In this document: positions 7,280-15,291 of the stretch, piece after piece
Position numbering within the stretch: position 1 is the stretch's first letter
Layout: each line of letters opens with the position of its first letter
Assembly (NCBI GenBank): GCA_947475165.1
Contig: CANJLD010000010.1
Coordinates: forward strand, 1 to 64,000
Source: Bacteroidota bacterium
GTDB lineage: Bacteria > Bacteroidota > Bacteroidia > Chitinophagales > LD1
Length of the DNA stretch: 64,000 nt
Direction of reading: 5' to 3'
Notes under the pieces: model-generated
The model's input: only the letters and a program-made list of their open reading frames with translations
Told to the model about the DNA's origin: nothing
Database searches by the model: none
Translations under genes and position numbers: made by a program

Positions 7280-7600
7280 ATGGCAACTCAATTAACCGAC
7301 AGCAATTTCAAAGAAACCGTTCTTGACAGCGGCAAAGTAACTTTAGTAGACTTTTGGGCAGAATGGTGCGGACCCTGCAAAGCAATAGGACCAATGATTG
7401 AAGAACTTTCGAAAGAATACGAAGGCAAAGCAATAGTAGGCAAAGTAGATGTAGACAGCAATCCTGAAACAGCTATGAAATACGGCATCCGTAATATTCC
7501 GACTATCCTCTTTATTAAAGGCGGACAGGTAGTAGACAAGCAAGTAGGTGCTGTTCCTAAAGCAACCTTGGCAGCTATGTTGAACAAACATCTTTCGTAA
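7280..7600 (+). CDS. trxA: Thioredoxin
   Basis: A 106-residue, full-length cytoplasmic thioredoxin. The redox site WCGPC is at residues 29-33 and the cis-proline is Pro74 in NIPTI; FWAEWCGPCK and GIRNIPT are textbook blocks. It reduces protein disulfides and probably feeds the glutathione peroxidase-type enzyme encoded just upstream. It has its own -7 element (7226) and is followed by a strong intrinsic terminator (7623), so it is probably made as a single-gene transcript. Confidence 0.98.
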   Translation: MATQLTDSNFKETVLDSGKVTLVDFWAEWCGPCKAIGPMIEELSKEYEGKAIVGKVDVDSNPETAMKYGIRNIPTILFIKGGQVVDKQVGAVPKATLAAMLNKHLS

Positions 7601-7625
7601 ACCCCTAATGGACTTGAAATACAAA
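7601..7625. repeat. Dispersed repeat CCCCTAA..GGACTTG type, shortened copy
   Basis: Starts directly after the thioredoxin stop codon and reads CCCCTAATGGACTTG then AAATACAAA. Compared with the copy at 1198 the middle ATCCCCTAAAGG is missing. Confidence 0.6.
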
Positions 7626-7652
7626 GCGTCCCGTAATAATGCGGGACGCTTT
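7623..7652 (+). terminator. Intrinsic terminator after the thioredoxin gene
   Basis: AAAGCGTCCCG at 7623-7633 pairs perfectly with CGGGACGCTTT at 7642-7652 around an 8-base loop, followed by a run of T. A classic rho-independent terminator. Confidence 0.9.
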
Positions 7653-7722
7653 TTTATTTTTGATTGCTTTCAAATCATATTTCATCATAATAATCAGCGT
7701 CATCAGCGTTCTATTGTATTAG

Positions 7723-8634
7723 ATGTTAGACCAAAATCATTTTCCCGAAATAGAAAACCTTGAACTGCTTGCCAAGCAAGTAGTGGAAGGCTTTATCATC
7801 GGTTTGCATAAATCTCCTTTTCATGGTTTTTCGGTAGAGTTTGCCGAGCATCGTCTTTACAATCCCGGTGAGTCAACCAAGCATTTAGACTGGAAAGTTT
7901 TAGGACGCACCGGTAAAATGTTTGTAAAGCGGTACGAAGAGGAAACAAATCTCCGCTGTCAGATTGTAATTGATGCCTCATCGTCCATGTATTTTCCGCA
8001 GGATGCGGAGATGAACAAGCTTCGGTTCTCCATTCTCTCAGCAGCGGCTTTGGTACACCTCTTGAAACGCCAGCGCGATGCAGCAGGCTTAAGCATTTTT
8101 ACCGATGAGGTAATTTTCAATTCCGATGCTAAATCAAGCACCAAGCACCATCAGTTATTGTTTGCCCAATTAGAAAAGCAACTGAACGAGAAACCGCTGA
8201 ATGTAAAGACCAATGCCGCTAAATGTCTGAACGAAATTGCGGAGACCGTTCATAAGCGCAGCATGGTTATTATCTTCAGCGATATGTTTTCGAATATGGA
8301 TAAGGATAAAAGCGATGAGCTTTTCTCCGCACTTCAGCATTTGAAATACAACAAGCATGAAGTCATCCTGTTTCACGTAGTAGATAAAAACAAAGAACTC
8401 GACTTTAAATTCGAGAACCGTCCGTATCAGTTTATTGATATGGAAACCGGTGAGAAGATAAAGCTGCATAGCAATGAAGTAAAGAATTTTTACATTGAGC
8501 AGATGCAGAAGTTTGAAATCAGTTTAAAGTTGCGCTGCGCACAATTCAAAATAGATTTTGTAGAAGCAGATATCAATAATGATTTTCGTCAGGTTCTATT
8601 ACCGTTCTTAACCAAGAGAACGAAGATGATGTAA
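7723..8634 (+). CDS. DUF58 family protein (von Willebrand A-like)
   Basis: A 303-residue cytoplasmic protein of the DUF58 family. Signature: YNPGESTKHLDWKVLGRTGK with VKRYEEETN, then a von Willebrand A-like metal site IDASSSMYF (D-x-S-x-S) and IIFSDMFSNMD. DUF58 proteins usually lie next to a MoxR AAA ATPase and the Bat proteins and are thought to act in assembly or envelope stress. Here none of those partners is in the window, so this gene is an orphan. The gene is between the thioredoxin terminator and a dispersed repeat; no promoter element was found. Confidence 0.9.
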   Translation: MLDQNHFPEIENLELLAKQVVEGFIIGLHKSPFHGFSVEFAEHRLYNPGESTKHLDWKVLGRTGKMFVKRYEEETNLRCQIVIDASSSMYFPQDAEMNKLRFSILSAAALVHLLKRQRDAAGLSIFTDEVIFNSDAKSSTKHHQLLFAQLEKQLNEKPLNVKTNAAKCLNEIAETVHKRSMVIIFSDMFSNMDKDKSDELFSALQHLKYNKHEVILFHVVDKNKELDFKFENRPYQFIDMETGEKIKLHSNEVKNFYIEQMQKFEISLKLRCAQFKIDFVEADINNDFRQVLLPFLTKRTKMM

Positions 8635-8636
8635 AC

Positions 8637-8673
8637 TCACCCCTAAATCCCCTAAAGGGGACTTGAATACAAA
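8637..8673. repeat. Dispersed repeat CCCCTAAATCCCC type, copy 3
   Basis: Nearly identical to the copy at 1198. It fills the whole gap between the DUF58 stop codon and the ATG of the hydrolase gene, so its last bases act as that gene's translation leader. Confidence 0.8.
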
Positions 8674-9465
8674 ATGGAGTTGAACTATAAAAAATTTGGA
8701 GAAGGTTTTCCTGTAATTATCCTCCACGGTCTTCTTGGTTCATTAGATAACTGGCAAACCATTGCAAAGAAATTAGCCGAGCCACCACTCGCTCCTCGCC
8801 ATTCACCATTCGCTGTTTTCATCGTTGACCAGCGCAATCATGGTAAGTCGCCACACTCTGGTGATTTCAACTACGAACTTCTATCAAAAGATTTAGCAGA
8901 TTTTTTCGAGCAGCATCAAATAGGAAAAGCACATCTCATCGGCCACTCCATGGGAGGGAAGACGGTAATGAAGTTTGCACTAGATAATCCCCGCAAAGTT
9001 GAAAGGATGATTGTGGTAGATGTGGCACCGGTGGCTTATGCTGATAGGCACAGCGATGTTTTCAGCGCATTATTTGCGGCTGATATTAAGTCAGCCACCA
9101 AAAGAGAAGAAATAGAGCAAGTGCTTCGCAATAAATTAGATAACGATGAAACAACCGTTCAGTTTTTATTGAAAGGTTTGAACAGGGATAAAACCGGTGA
9201 TCATTTTGAATGGAAGTTCAATCTCGATTCGCTACACAAGCATTACGCTGAAATTTCAGATGCGGTTACTTCTGCTACACCCTTTAAAGGGAAGAGCCTG
9301 TTTATTAAAGGGCAGAAATCATCTTATATCAATGCAGAAAACTATGCTACCATTCAAAACTTATTTCCAACAAACGAACTGGTGGAAATAAAAGATGCCG
9401 GGCATTGGGTACATGCCGAAAAACCGCAGGAGTTTACCGAAGAGGTAATCAGGTTTTTATCATAA
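8674..9465 (+). CDS. Alpha/beta hydrolase of the YbfF esterase type
   Basis: A 263-residue alpha/beta hydrolase. The oxyanion block [12 protein letters not shown], the segment [12 protein letters not shown], the nucleophile elbow GHSMGGK (Ser as nucleophile) and the final [11 protein letters not shown] (His) match the YbfF family of small acyl esterases. The physiological substrate is unknown. Odd: about ten extra residues ([11 protein letters not shown]) sit between helix A and strand 4, encoded by 8779-8814, a low-complexity stretch (CACTCGC, ATTCACCATTCGC) that looks like intergenic microrepeat DNA inserted in frame. The start codon directly follows a dispersed repeat. Confidence 0.92.
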   Translation: MELNYKKFGEGFPVIILHGLLGSLDNWQTIAKKLAEPPLAPRHSPFAVFIVDQRNHGKSPHSGDFNYELLSKDLADFFEQHQIGKAHLIGHSMGGKTVMKFALDNPRKVERMIVVDVAPVAYADRHSDVFSALFAADIKSATKREEIEQVLRNKLDNDETTVQFLLKGLNRDKTGDHFEWKFNLDSLHKHYAEISDAVTSATPFKGKSLFIKGQKSSYINAENYATIQNLFPTNELVEIKDAGHWVHAEKPQEFTEEVIRFLS

Positions 9466-9485
9466 TTACGTTTGCCTCCTTTTTT

Positions 9486-9493
9486 TACATTTG
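9486..9493 (+). promoter_or_regulatory. -7 promoter element of the aldolase gene
   Basis: TACATTTG, 22 bases before ATG 9516. A second match, TACGTTTG, lies at 9467-9474. Confidence 0.55.
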
Positions 9494-9515
9494 GCGTTCT
9501 AAAAAAACAACACGA

Positions 9516-10577
9516 ATGAAAAGAGACGACATTGCGAAGCTTTTAGGTGACGAGAAAGCCAACTACCTACTTAATCACGAATCGAAAACAATTTCGAAAG
9601 ATTCCTTACACCTTCCCAACAAGAAATTTATTGATACCATTTGGAAAGATTCTAACCGCAATATTCAAACCCTGCGTAGTCTTTCTTTAATTGCTGATAG
9701 TGGTCGCTTGGGCGGCACCGGTTACGTTTCCATCCTTCCGGTCGATCAGGGCATTGAGCATAGTGCCGGTGCATCGTTCGCACCTAACGTGCCGATGTTT
9801 GACCCTGAAAATATTATCAAGCTGGCTATTGAAGGCGGTTGTAATGCAGTAGCAACTACTTACGGAGTTCTTGGAATTGTTGCCCGCAAATACGCGCACA
9901 AAATTCCTCTCATTGTAAAAATTAACCACAATGAATTCCTCAGCTATCCAAATTCTTACGACCAGATAATGTTCGGAACTATTAAAGATGCATGGAATAT
10001 GGGAGCCGCTGCGGTGGGTGCAACCATCTATTTCGGCAGCGAAGAATCTAAACGACAAATTGTTGAAGTAGCAAAAGCGTTTGAATACGCGCATGAGCTG
10101 GGAATGGCAACTATACTTTGGTGCTATGCACGTAACTCAGCGTTTAAAACTGCTGAGAAAGATTACCATGTGTCGGCTGACTTAACCGGTCAAGCAAATC
10201 ACTTGGGTGTAACTATTCAGGCAGATATCATCAAGCAGAAGCTTCCTGAAAATAACGGAGGATACAATGCGCTGAACTTTGGCAAAACACATAAAAAAGT
10301 TTATTCTGAATTAACTACCGACCATCCTATTGACCTTACGCGTTACCAGGTTGCGAACTGTTATATGGGCAGAGTTGGTTTGATTAACTCCGGTGGTGCA
10401 TCAAGCGGTGCTACTGATTTGGCAGAAGCAGTGGCTACAGCAATCATCAATAAACGCGCAGGAGGTATGGGATTGATTAGCGGAAGAAAAGCATTCCAGC
10501 GCCCTTTGAAAGAAGGAGTTGCTTTGTTGAATGCTATTCAGGATGTTTATTTATCGAAGGAAGTGACAATAGCTTAG
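9516..10577 (+). CDS. fbaB: Fructose-bisphosphate aldolase, class I (DhnA type)
   Basis: A 353-residue archaeal-type class I aldolase, which cleaves fructose 1,6-bisphosphate through a Schiff base lysine. Recognisable blocks: [38 protein letters not shown] (lysine-containing strand), [13 protein letters not shown], and near the end [11 protein letters not shown] with [15 protein letters not shown], which binds phosphate. Start taken at ATG 9516 ([11 protein letters not shown]) since it has a promoter element 22 bases upstream; the longer frame from 9405 overlaps the hydrolase gene. accD starts three bases after its stop codon, so the two are an operon linking glycolysis with fatty acid synthesis. 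Confidence 0.96.
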   Translation: MKRDDIAKLLGDEKANYLLNHESKTISKDSLHLPNKKFIDTIWKDSNRNIQTLRSLSLIADSGRLGGTGYVSILPVDQGIEHSAGASFAPNVPMFDPENIIKLAIEGGCNAVATTYGVLGIVARKYAHKIPLIVKINHNEFLSYPNSYDQIMFGTIKDAWNMGAAAVGATIYFGSEESKRQIVEVAKAFEYAHELGMATILWCYARNSAFKTAEKDYHVSADLTGQANHLGVTIQADIIKQKLPENNGGYNALNFGKTHKKVYSELTTDHPIDLTRYQVANCYMGRVGLINSGGASSGATDLAEAVATAIINKRAGGMGLISGRKAFQRPLKEGVALLNAIQDVYLSKEVTIA

Positions 10578-10580
10578 GTA

Positions 10581-11441
10581 ATGACTGACGAGAAGGTGCC
10601 TTGGTGGAAACGTTTTCGTAAAGGTGTTCAGACTTCTACTGAAGAGAAGAAAGAAACACCGGAAGGCGTTTGGCATAAATGCCCGAACTGTAAGGCGACT
10701 ATGCTCGTTACTAAACTGAAAGAAAATCTTCACGTTTGCCCTGAATGTAATTACCACGAAAAAATTGATGCCGAAGATTATTTCAAAATAATTTTTGGCG
10801 AGAATGAATTTCAGGAACTATTCGATGATTTGATTCCGAGAGACTTTCTGGAATTTATTGACCTTAAGCCATACCAGCAACGCATTGAAGATACCATTGA
10901 AACAACCGGACTGCGCGAAGCAATGCGTGTAGCAGTGGGGGATTGCGATGAACATAAAGTTTTGATAGCAGCAATGGACTTCCGTTTTATAGGGGGAAGC
11001 ATGGGCTCGGTAATGGGAGAAAAAATTGCTCGCTCTATTGATTACTGCATTGCGAATAAAATTCCTTTAGTGATTATTTCTAAAAGCGGAGGAGCCAGAA
11101 TGCAGGAGAGTGCTTTCTCGCTTATGCAATTGGCAAAAACTTCTTCAAAACTGAACCAGTTAGCCGATGCAAAAATTCCTTACGTTAGTTTATTGACTAA
11201 CCCTACCACCGGTGGTGTAACTGCATCGTTCGCCATGTTAGGCGATTTTAATATTGCCGAGCCGGGTGCCTTAATAGGTTTTGCCGGACCAAGAGTTATT
11301 GAAGAAACCATGAAGCGCAAACTTCCCGAAGGTTTCCAAACTTCGGAATTTCAATTAGAAAACGGCTTTCTCGATTTTATTGTAGAAAGAAAAAATATCC
11401 ACCAAAAGCTTAGTACGCTTTTAACTTTGATGAAGAATTAA
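10581..11441 (+). CDS. accD: Acetyl-CoA carboxylase carboxyltransferase subunit beta
   Basis: A 286-residue AccD. With AccA it transfers the carboxyl group from carboxybiotin to acetyl-CoA to give malonyl-CoA. The zinc ribbon is complete: Cys34, Cys37, Cys53 and Cys56 (CPNC, CPEC). The crotonase-fold core carries FIGGSMGSVMGEK, SGGARMQES and TTGGVTASFAMLGD, all canonical. It is co-transcribed with fbaB (3-base gap) and followed by a dispersed repeat. Full length for the family. Confidence 0.98.
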   Translation: MTDEKVPWWKRFRKGVQTSTEEKKETPEGVWHKCPNCKATMLVTKLKENLHVCPECNYHEKIDAEDYFKIIFGENEFQELFDDLIPRDFLEFIDLKPYQQRIEDTIETTGLREAMRVAVGDCDEHKVLIAAMDFRFIGGSMGSVMGEKIARSIDYCIANKIPLVIISKSGGARMQESAFSLMQLAKTSSKLNQLADAKIPYVSLLTNPTTGGVTASFAMLGDFNIAEPGALIGFAGPRVIEETMKRKLPEGFQTSEFQLENGFLDFIVERKNIHQKLSTLLTLMKN

Positions 11442-11443
11442 AA

Positions 11444-11490
11444 CAATCCCCAAACACAAAGGGATTGCTGCGCAAAGCCTCGCAATTACG
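11444..11490. repeat. Dispersed repeat GGGATTGCT..CTCGCAATTACGG type
   Basis: ACAATCCCC then GGGATTGCTGCGCAAAG and CCTCGCAATTACGG, between the convergent accD and prfC stops. Related copies are at 3152, 5741, 25262 and 32513. The AATCCC and GGGATT parts form a small hairpin. Confidence 0.75.
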
Positions 11491-11492
11491 GC

Positions 11493-13094
11493 TTAGTATT
11501 CCACCGTTTCAGTTTTAAATTCAGAGTTAAAGTGGAATTCAATTTCCGGATTGTTCTCTCGTTCCATTTTAAGGAACCAATCGCTTGGCGCGAGGTAAAC
11601 GAGATGTCCGTCTTTATCATACACCACATTCGAATGCTTAAAGCGAATGAATTCATCCAATTTTTGCTGGTTCTCCGACCGCAGCCAACAAGCACGCGTC
11701 ATATTAATAGGTTCAAAGCGACAACTCGCACCATACTCATGCAACAAACGATATTGAATTACTTCAAACTGTAATTCTCCTACAGCACCAACAAATCTTC
11801 TATTGCCCGGTTGCTGTGTAAACAACTGCGCCACTCCTTCATCGGTTAACTGCGTAATTCCTTTCTCCAATTGTTTCGATTTCATTGGGTCAGCATTCAC
11901 CAACTCTTTGAAAATTTCTGGCGAGAAACTCGGAATACCCTTGATACGGAAATCTTCGCCTTCCGTCAACACATCGCCAATTTTGAAGTTACCGGTGTCG
12001 TATAAGCCAACTACATCACCGGGGTAAGCTTCATCTACAATGCTTTTTTCCTGCGCCATAAAAGTAACCGGTGTGCTGAAACGGAAATTCTTTTCCAACC
12101 GCACATGATGGTAGTAAGTATGCCGTTGAAATTTCCCACTGATGACCCGCATAAAGGCAATTCTATCGCGGTGCTTAGGGTCGAGATTAGCGTGAATCTT
12201 AAAAATGAACCCCGTCATCTTTTTCTCTTCCGGTTCAACAAAACGGGTATCGGTTTCTCTGCCACGAGGGGTTGGAGAAACTTCCAAAAAAGTTTCAAGC
12301 AATTCCTGCACACCGAAATTATTTACTGCACTTCCAAAGAACACCGGTGCAAGATTTCCTTTCAAATATTCCTGTACATCAAAATTGTCGTAAACAATTT
12401 CCAATGTCTCGGCATCTTCCCGGAGTTGTGCAGCATCTTTTTCTCCTACTAATTTTTCAAGTTCCGGGTCATTGATGTCAGTTATCTGCAAAACTTCATC
12501 AGCTACTTTGGTAGTGCTTGGCTTAAACAGGTTCAAATATTTCTTATGCAGATTATAAACGCCTTTGAATAAACTTCCTCTATTAATAGGCCATGATAGC
12601 GGACGCACGCGAATCTTTAATTCTTTTTCAATTTCATCGAGCAAATCAAAAGCATCTCTTCCTTCGCGGTCCATTTTGTTGATGAAAACAATCACCGGTG
12701 TTTTGCGCATGGCACAAACTTCCATCAACCTGCGCGTTTGTGCTTCTACTCCTTTTACAGAATCAACTACCATGATAACCGAATCAACCGCAGTAAGCGT
12801 GCGGTAAGTGTCTTCCGCAAAATCTTTGTGACCGGGTGTATCCAGAATATTGATGAGTTTGCCTTTATATTCAAAACTCATGACCGAAGTAGCAACAGAG
12901 ATTCCCCTTTGCTTTTCAATCTCCATAAAATCGGAAGTTGCGGTCTTCTTAATCTTGTTGCTCTTTACCGCACCAGCAACTTGTATAGCTCCACCAAAGA
13001 GCAAAAGTTTTTCGGTCAATGTAGTTTTACCTGCATCGGGGTGAGAGATAATGCCGAAGGTTCTTCGTCTGTTTATTTCGTCTGTGGTTGCCAT
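11493..13094 (-). CDS. prfC: Peptide chain release factor 3
   Basis: A 533-residue translational GTPase that removes RF1 or RF2 from ribosomes after termination. The G domain is complete: SHPDAGKT at residues 17-24, [10 protein letters not shown] (switch I region), [21 protein letters not shown] and a GSAVNNFGV block; the C-terminal part has the EF-G-like domains III-IV and ends [13 protein letters not shown] as in other RF3 proteins. Start set at ATG 13094 ([14 protein letters not shown]); the frame runs 17 codons further but those ([12 protein letters not shown]) are translated intergenic microrepeat. TACATTCG ends 8 bases before the ATG. Confidence 0.97.
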   Translation of the reverse strand: MATTDEINRRRTFGIISHPDAGKTTLTEKLLLFGGAIQVAGAVKSNKIKKTATSDFMEIEKQRGISVATSVMSFEYKGKLINILDTPGHKDFAEDTYRTLTAVDSVIMVVDSVKGVEAQTRRLMEVCAMRKTPVIVFINKMDREGRDAFDLLDEIEKELKIRVRPLSWPINRGSLFKGVYNLHKKYLNLFKPSTTKVADEVLQITDINDPELEKLVGEKDAAQLREDAETLEIVYDNFDVQEYLKGNLAPVFFGSAVNNFGVQELLETFLEVSPTPRGRETDTRFVEPEEKKMTGFIFKIHANLDPKHRDRIAFMRVISGKFQRHTYYHHVRLEKNFRFSTPVTFMAQEKSIVDEAYPGDVVGLYDTGNFKIGDVLTEGEDFRIKGIPSFSPEIFKELVNADPMKSKQLEKGITQLTDEGVAQLFTQQPGNRRFVGAVGELQFEVIQYRLLHEYGASCRFEPINMTRACWLRSENQQKLDEFIRFKHSNVVYDKDGHLVYLAPSDWFLKMERENNPEIEFHFNSEFKTETVEY

Positions 13095-13102
13095 AGCGGG
13101 CG

Positions 13103-13110
13103 CGAATGTA
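13103..13110 (-). promoter_or_regulatory. -7 promoter element of prfC
   Basis: TACATTCG on the minus strand, ending 8 bases before ATG 13094. It supports the shorter start and predicts a near-leaderless mRNA. Confidence 0.5.
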
Positions 13111-13168
13111 AAAAGAGTAGGCAAAATGCAGTAAGCAATAGGCAAAGAGTAAAAAATACAAACCAGTA
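13111..13168. repeat. Microrepeat stretch between prfC and the PorP/SprF gene
   Basis: Low-complexity run (AGTAGGCAAAATGCAGTAAG, CAATAGGCAAAGAGTAAA). On the minus strand it reads as repeats of TTACTCTTTGCC and TATTGCTTACTGC. It is the same style of sequence as the repeat in the next gene's signal peptide. Confidence 0.5.
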
Positions 13169-13170
13169 AT

Positions 13171-13178
13171 TATCTTTG
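13171..13178 (+). promoter_or_regulatory. -7 promoter element of the PorP/SprF gene
   Basis: TATCTTTG, an exact TAnnTTTG match, 19 bases before ATG 13198. Confidence 0.5.
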
Positions 13179-13197
13179 TTAGGCTGAGAAACTCTGC

Positions 13198-14145
13198 ATG
13201 AAGAAATTTTTACTATTTACTATTTACTGTTTACTATTTACTTCTGTATTTGCGCAGCAAGATGCGGAGTATAGTATGTATCGTTTCAATGGGCTTTATC
13301 TGAATCCCGCTTACTCGGGAAGCCATGACGTAATTACTGCAACTGCTATTTACCGTAACCAATGGATGAAGATGCGCGGTGCACCGCAAAGCGCATCGGT
13401 GGCTATTCATTCTCCGTTGAAGAATGAGCGAGTTGGGTTAGGATTGATTTACAGCTATGACCAGATTGGAGTTTCAAAAACAAACTCGGTCAACGCCAGT
13501 TTTGCTTATCGTATTCCGGTAGGTAAAAAGAAGAAAGTGAAATTCTGTATCGGGCTTTCGGCTGGCTTTACAAATTATCGTGCTGATTTAAACAACGTTG
13601 CCACTACCGAAGCCAACGACCCGAACTTTGTTAGTAATAATCAGAACCGATGGCTGCCTAATGTTGGTTTTGGTATTTACGTGTATTCTGAAAAGTTTTT
13701 TGTAGGTGTTTCGCTTCCGCATATTCTTGCCAACCGGTTGAATGGGAAAACTTCGGTGTTTGAAACTTCTCCAACTATTGCTCGACAGTATTATCATTTA
13801 CTTGTTACCGGTGGCTATGTCTTTGATTTAGGAAAGAAGGTAAAGTTTATGCCTTCGGTTTTGTTTAAGTATGTGCCGGTTCATGCGCCTATTACTTTCG
13901 ACTTTAACGCCACCTTTGTTTTTGTTGATCGGCTTTGGCTGGGTGCGGCTTATCGGTTGAACGATTCTTACAATTTTATGGCGGCTGTAAATATTACCAA
14001 GCAACTGCGCGTGGGTTATGCTTATGACCTTACGGTTTCTTCTCTTAATAAATACACCAGCGGCTCGCACGAAGTAATGCTCGGATTCGATTTCGATTTT
14101 GAGAGAAGGAAAGTAGTAAGCCCGAGGTATGTGAAGTACTTCTAA
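13198..14145 (+). CDS. PorP/SprF family outer-membrane protein of type IX secretion
   Basis: A 315-residue protein with signal peptide (MKKFLLFTIYCLLFT, cut near VFAQ). The start of the mature part, QDAEYSMYRFNGLYLNPAYSGS, and the later YRNQWMKMRGAPQSASVAIHSP are the hallmarks of the PorP/SprF family; the rest is a barrel of amphipathic strands ending in aromatic residues. SprF-type proteins serve surface attachment or secretion of specific type IX cargo such as SprB. The window encodes SprB-repeat cargo at 41477 and 44730, but not adjacent. Odd: 13209-13242 is nearly five copies of the 7-base unit TTTACTA inside the signal-peptide codons. Confidence 0.95.
   Translation: MKKFLLFTIYCLLFTSVFAQQDAEYSMYRFNGLYLNPAYSGSHDVITATAIYRNQWMKMRGAPQSASVAIHSPLKNERVGLGLIYSYDQIGVSKTNSVNASFAYRIPVGKKKKVKFCIGLSAGFTNYRADLNNVATTEANDPNFVSNNQNRWLPNVGFGIYVYSEKFFVGVSLPHILANRLNGKTSVFETSPTIARQYYHLLVTGGYVFDLGKKVKFMPSVLFKYVPVHAPITFDFNATFVFVDRLWLGAAYRLNDSYNFMAAVNITKQLRVGYAYDLTVSSLNKYTSGSHEVMLGFDFDFERRKVVSPRYVKYF
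13209..13242 (+). repeat. Heptanucleotide repeat within the signal-peptide codons
   Basis: TTTACTA, TTTACTA, TTTACTG, TTTACTA, TTTACT. The unit is not a multiple of three, so gain or loss of one copy would shift the frame of the PorP/SprF gene. Confidence 0.85.
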
Positions 14146-14204
14146 ACCCCTAAATCCCCTTCCCGCGTAAGGCGGGATGAAACAAAAAGGGACTTTAATA
14201 CAAA
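14146..14204. repeat. Dispersed repeat CCCCTAAATCCCC type, copy with an inserted hairpin
   Basis: Starts right after the PorP/SprF stop codon. The two ends match the copy at 1198 (CCCCTAAATCCCCT and GGGACTTTAATACAAA), but the centre holds about 24 extra bases containing the perfect hairpin TCCCGC-GTAAG-GCGGGA at 14161-14177. Confidence 0.75.
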
Positions 14205-14212
14205 CTCACGTT

Positions 14213-15220
14213 TTATCTGCTCTCCAAATACTTTACACATAAATCTATAGTAGCTTGAATTCCTTTTTTGTGCGCGCGCTCAACACCATGCGAAGCTGCC
14301 ACACCGGGGCCGATTAAGGCTACTTTGTAATCTTTCCCGGCACGAAGAGCCGCACTGCCATCGCTTCCGTAATACGGATATACATCAATAGCAAAAGGTA
14401 TTTTGTTGGCTTCTGCCAACTGCACCAACTTCTTCCGGAATTCATAATCGTAAGGGCCCGATGAATCTTTTGCGCAGATAGAGCATTTCACTTCGTTGCC
14501 TTCGCAGGCATCGCCTAATACGCCCATATCAATCACTAATAATTCATTCACGGTATCGCTGTAGCCAACGGTGCCGCCATGCCCTACTTCTTCATAATTA
14601 GAGAAGAAAAGTTCTACTGGTGGGGTTATGTTTTTCTCTTTGCAATAGCGGGCAATTTCAAACAACACAAAGCAACCGGCTTTGTTATCCATAAAGCGCG
14701 ATTTGATAAATCCGTTTTCGTAATCGCGATAGCGCGGTTCAAAGGCAATAATATCCCCTACTGCAATTTCGAGTTTGGTTACATCGTCTTTGGTATAAAC
14801 TTCCTCATCTAAACGAATGTGCATGTTATCGAGAGAACGATTCGTTGTTTCTCTGTCTTTGTTGGCATGTGCCGATGGATTATCGAACAGCAATGTGCCG
14901 GTGTAAATTTTATCTTTAAGCGTAATGATGTTTACATATTCTCCCTCCGCGCTGGTAAGCAACAAGCCTCCAAGCGGACTGAAATTCAAAGTGCCATCTT
15001 TCTTAATGCCCGAAACAATTGCGCCCAACGTGTCAACATGCGCTGCAATAGCGAGAGTTGGATTTTTTCCTAAGCTGCATTTAACCGCGCCCTTGTTGGT
15101 AAATTCCGGCTTGTAGCCGATACGAGTTAATTCATCAAAAATGTATTGACAGGCTTTAGCAGTATAACCGGTAGGCGAATCTATATTTACTAATTCTTCG
15201 AGCGATTTGTATGATGACAT
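14213..15220 (-). CDS. M42 family metallo-aminopeptidase
   Basis: A 335-residue zinc or cobalt aminopeptidase of family M42 (glutamyl aminopeptidase / FrvX group), which forms large tetrahedral assemblies and trims peptides in the cytoplasm. Metal and catalytic blocks are all present: AAHVDTLGAIV (His61, Asp63), RFMDNKAG, NYEEVGHGG (catalytic and metal glutamates), DMGVLGD and a final ASHGVERAHKKGI (His ligand). No signal peptide. It is convergent with the PorP/SprF gene and followed upstream by a TonB receptor gene in the same direction, 71 bases away. Confidence 0.93.
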   Translation of the reverse strand: MSSYKSLEELVNIDSPTGYTAKACQYIFDELTRIGYKPEFTNKGAVKCSLGKNPTLAIAAHVDTLGAIVSGIKKDGTLNFSPLGGLLLTSAEGEYVNIITLKDKIYTGTLLFDNPSAHANKDRETTNRSLDNMHIRLDEEVYTKDDVTKLEIAVGDIIAFEPRYRDYENGFIKSRFMDNKAGCFVLFEIARYCKEKNITPPVELFFSNYEEVGHGGTVGYSDTVNELLVIDMGVLGDACEGNEVKCSICAKDSSGPYDYEFRKKLVQLAEANKIPFAIDVYPYYGSDGSAALRAGKDYKVALIGPGVAASHGVERAHKKGIQATIDLCVKYLESR

Positions 15221-15291
15221 AGTTGAGTATTATAATAACAAAGGTGGAATTTGTTTTGAAAATTCAAACCGGTGCAAATGCTGATTATGAT

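Noticed and set aside
7723-8634. Part of a MoxR/Bat aerotolerance operon
   Set aside because: No MoxR ATPase or Bat genes on either side.
9405-9515. 37-codon extension of the aldolase
   Set aside because: Overlaps the hydrolase gene and lies upstream of the promoter element at 9486.
13095-13145. 17-codon extension of release factor 3
   Set aside because: Microrepeat sequence; conserved start [11 protein letters not shown] and promoter element fit ATG 13094.
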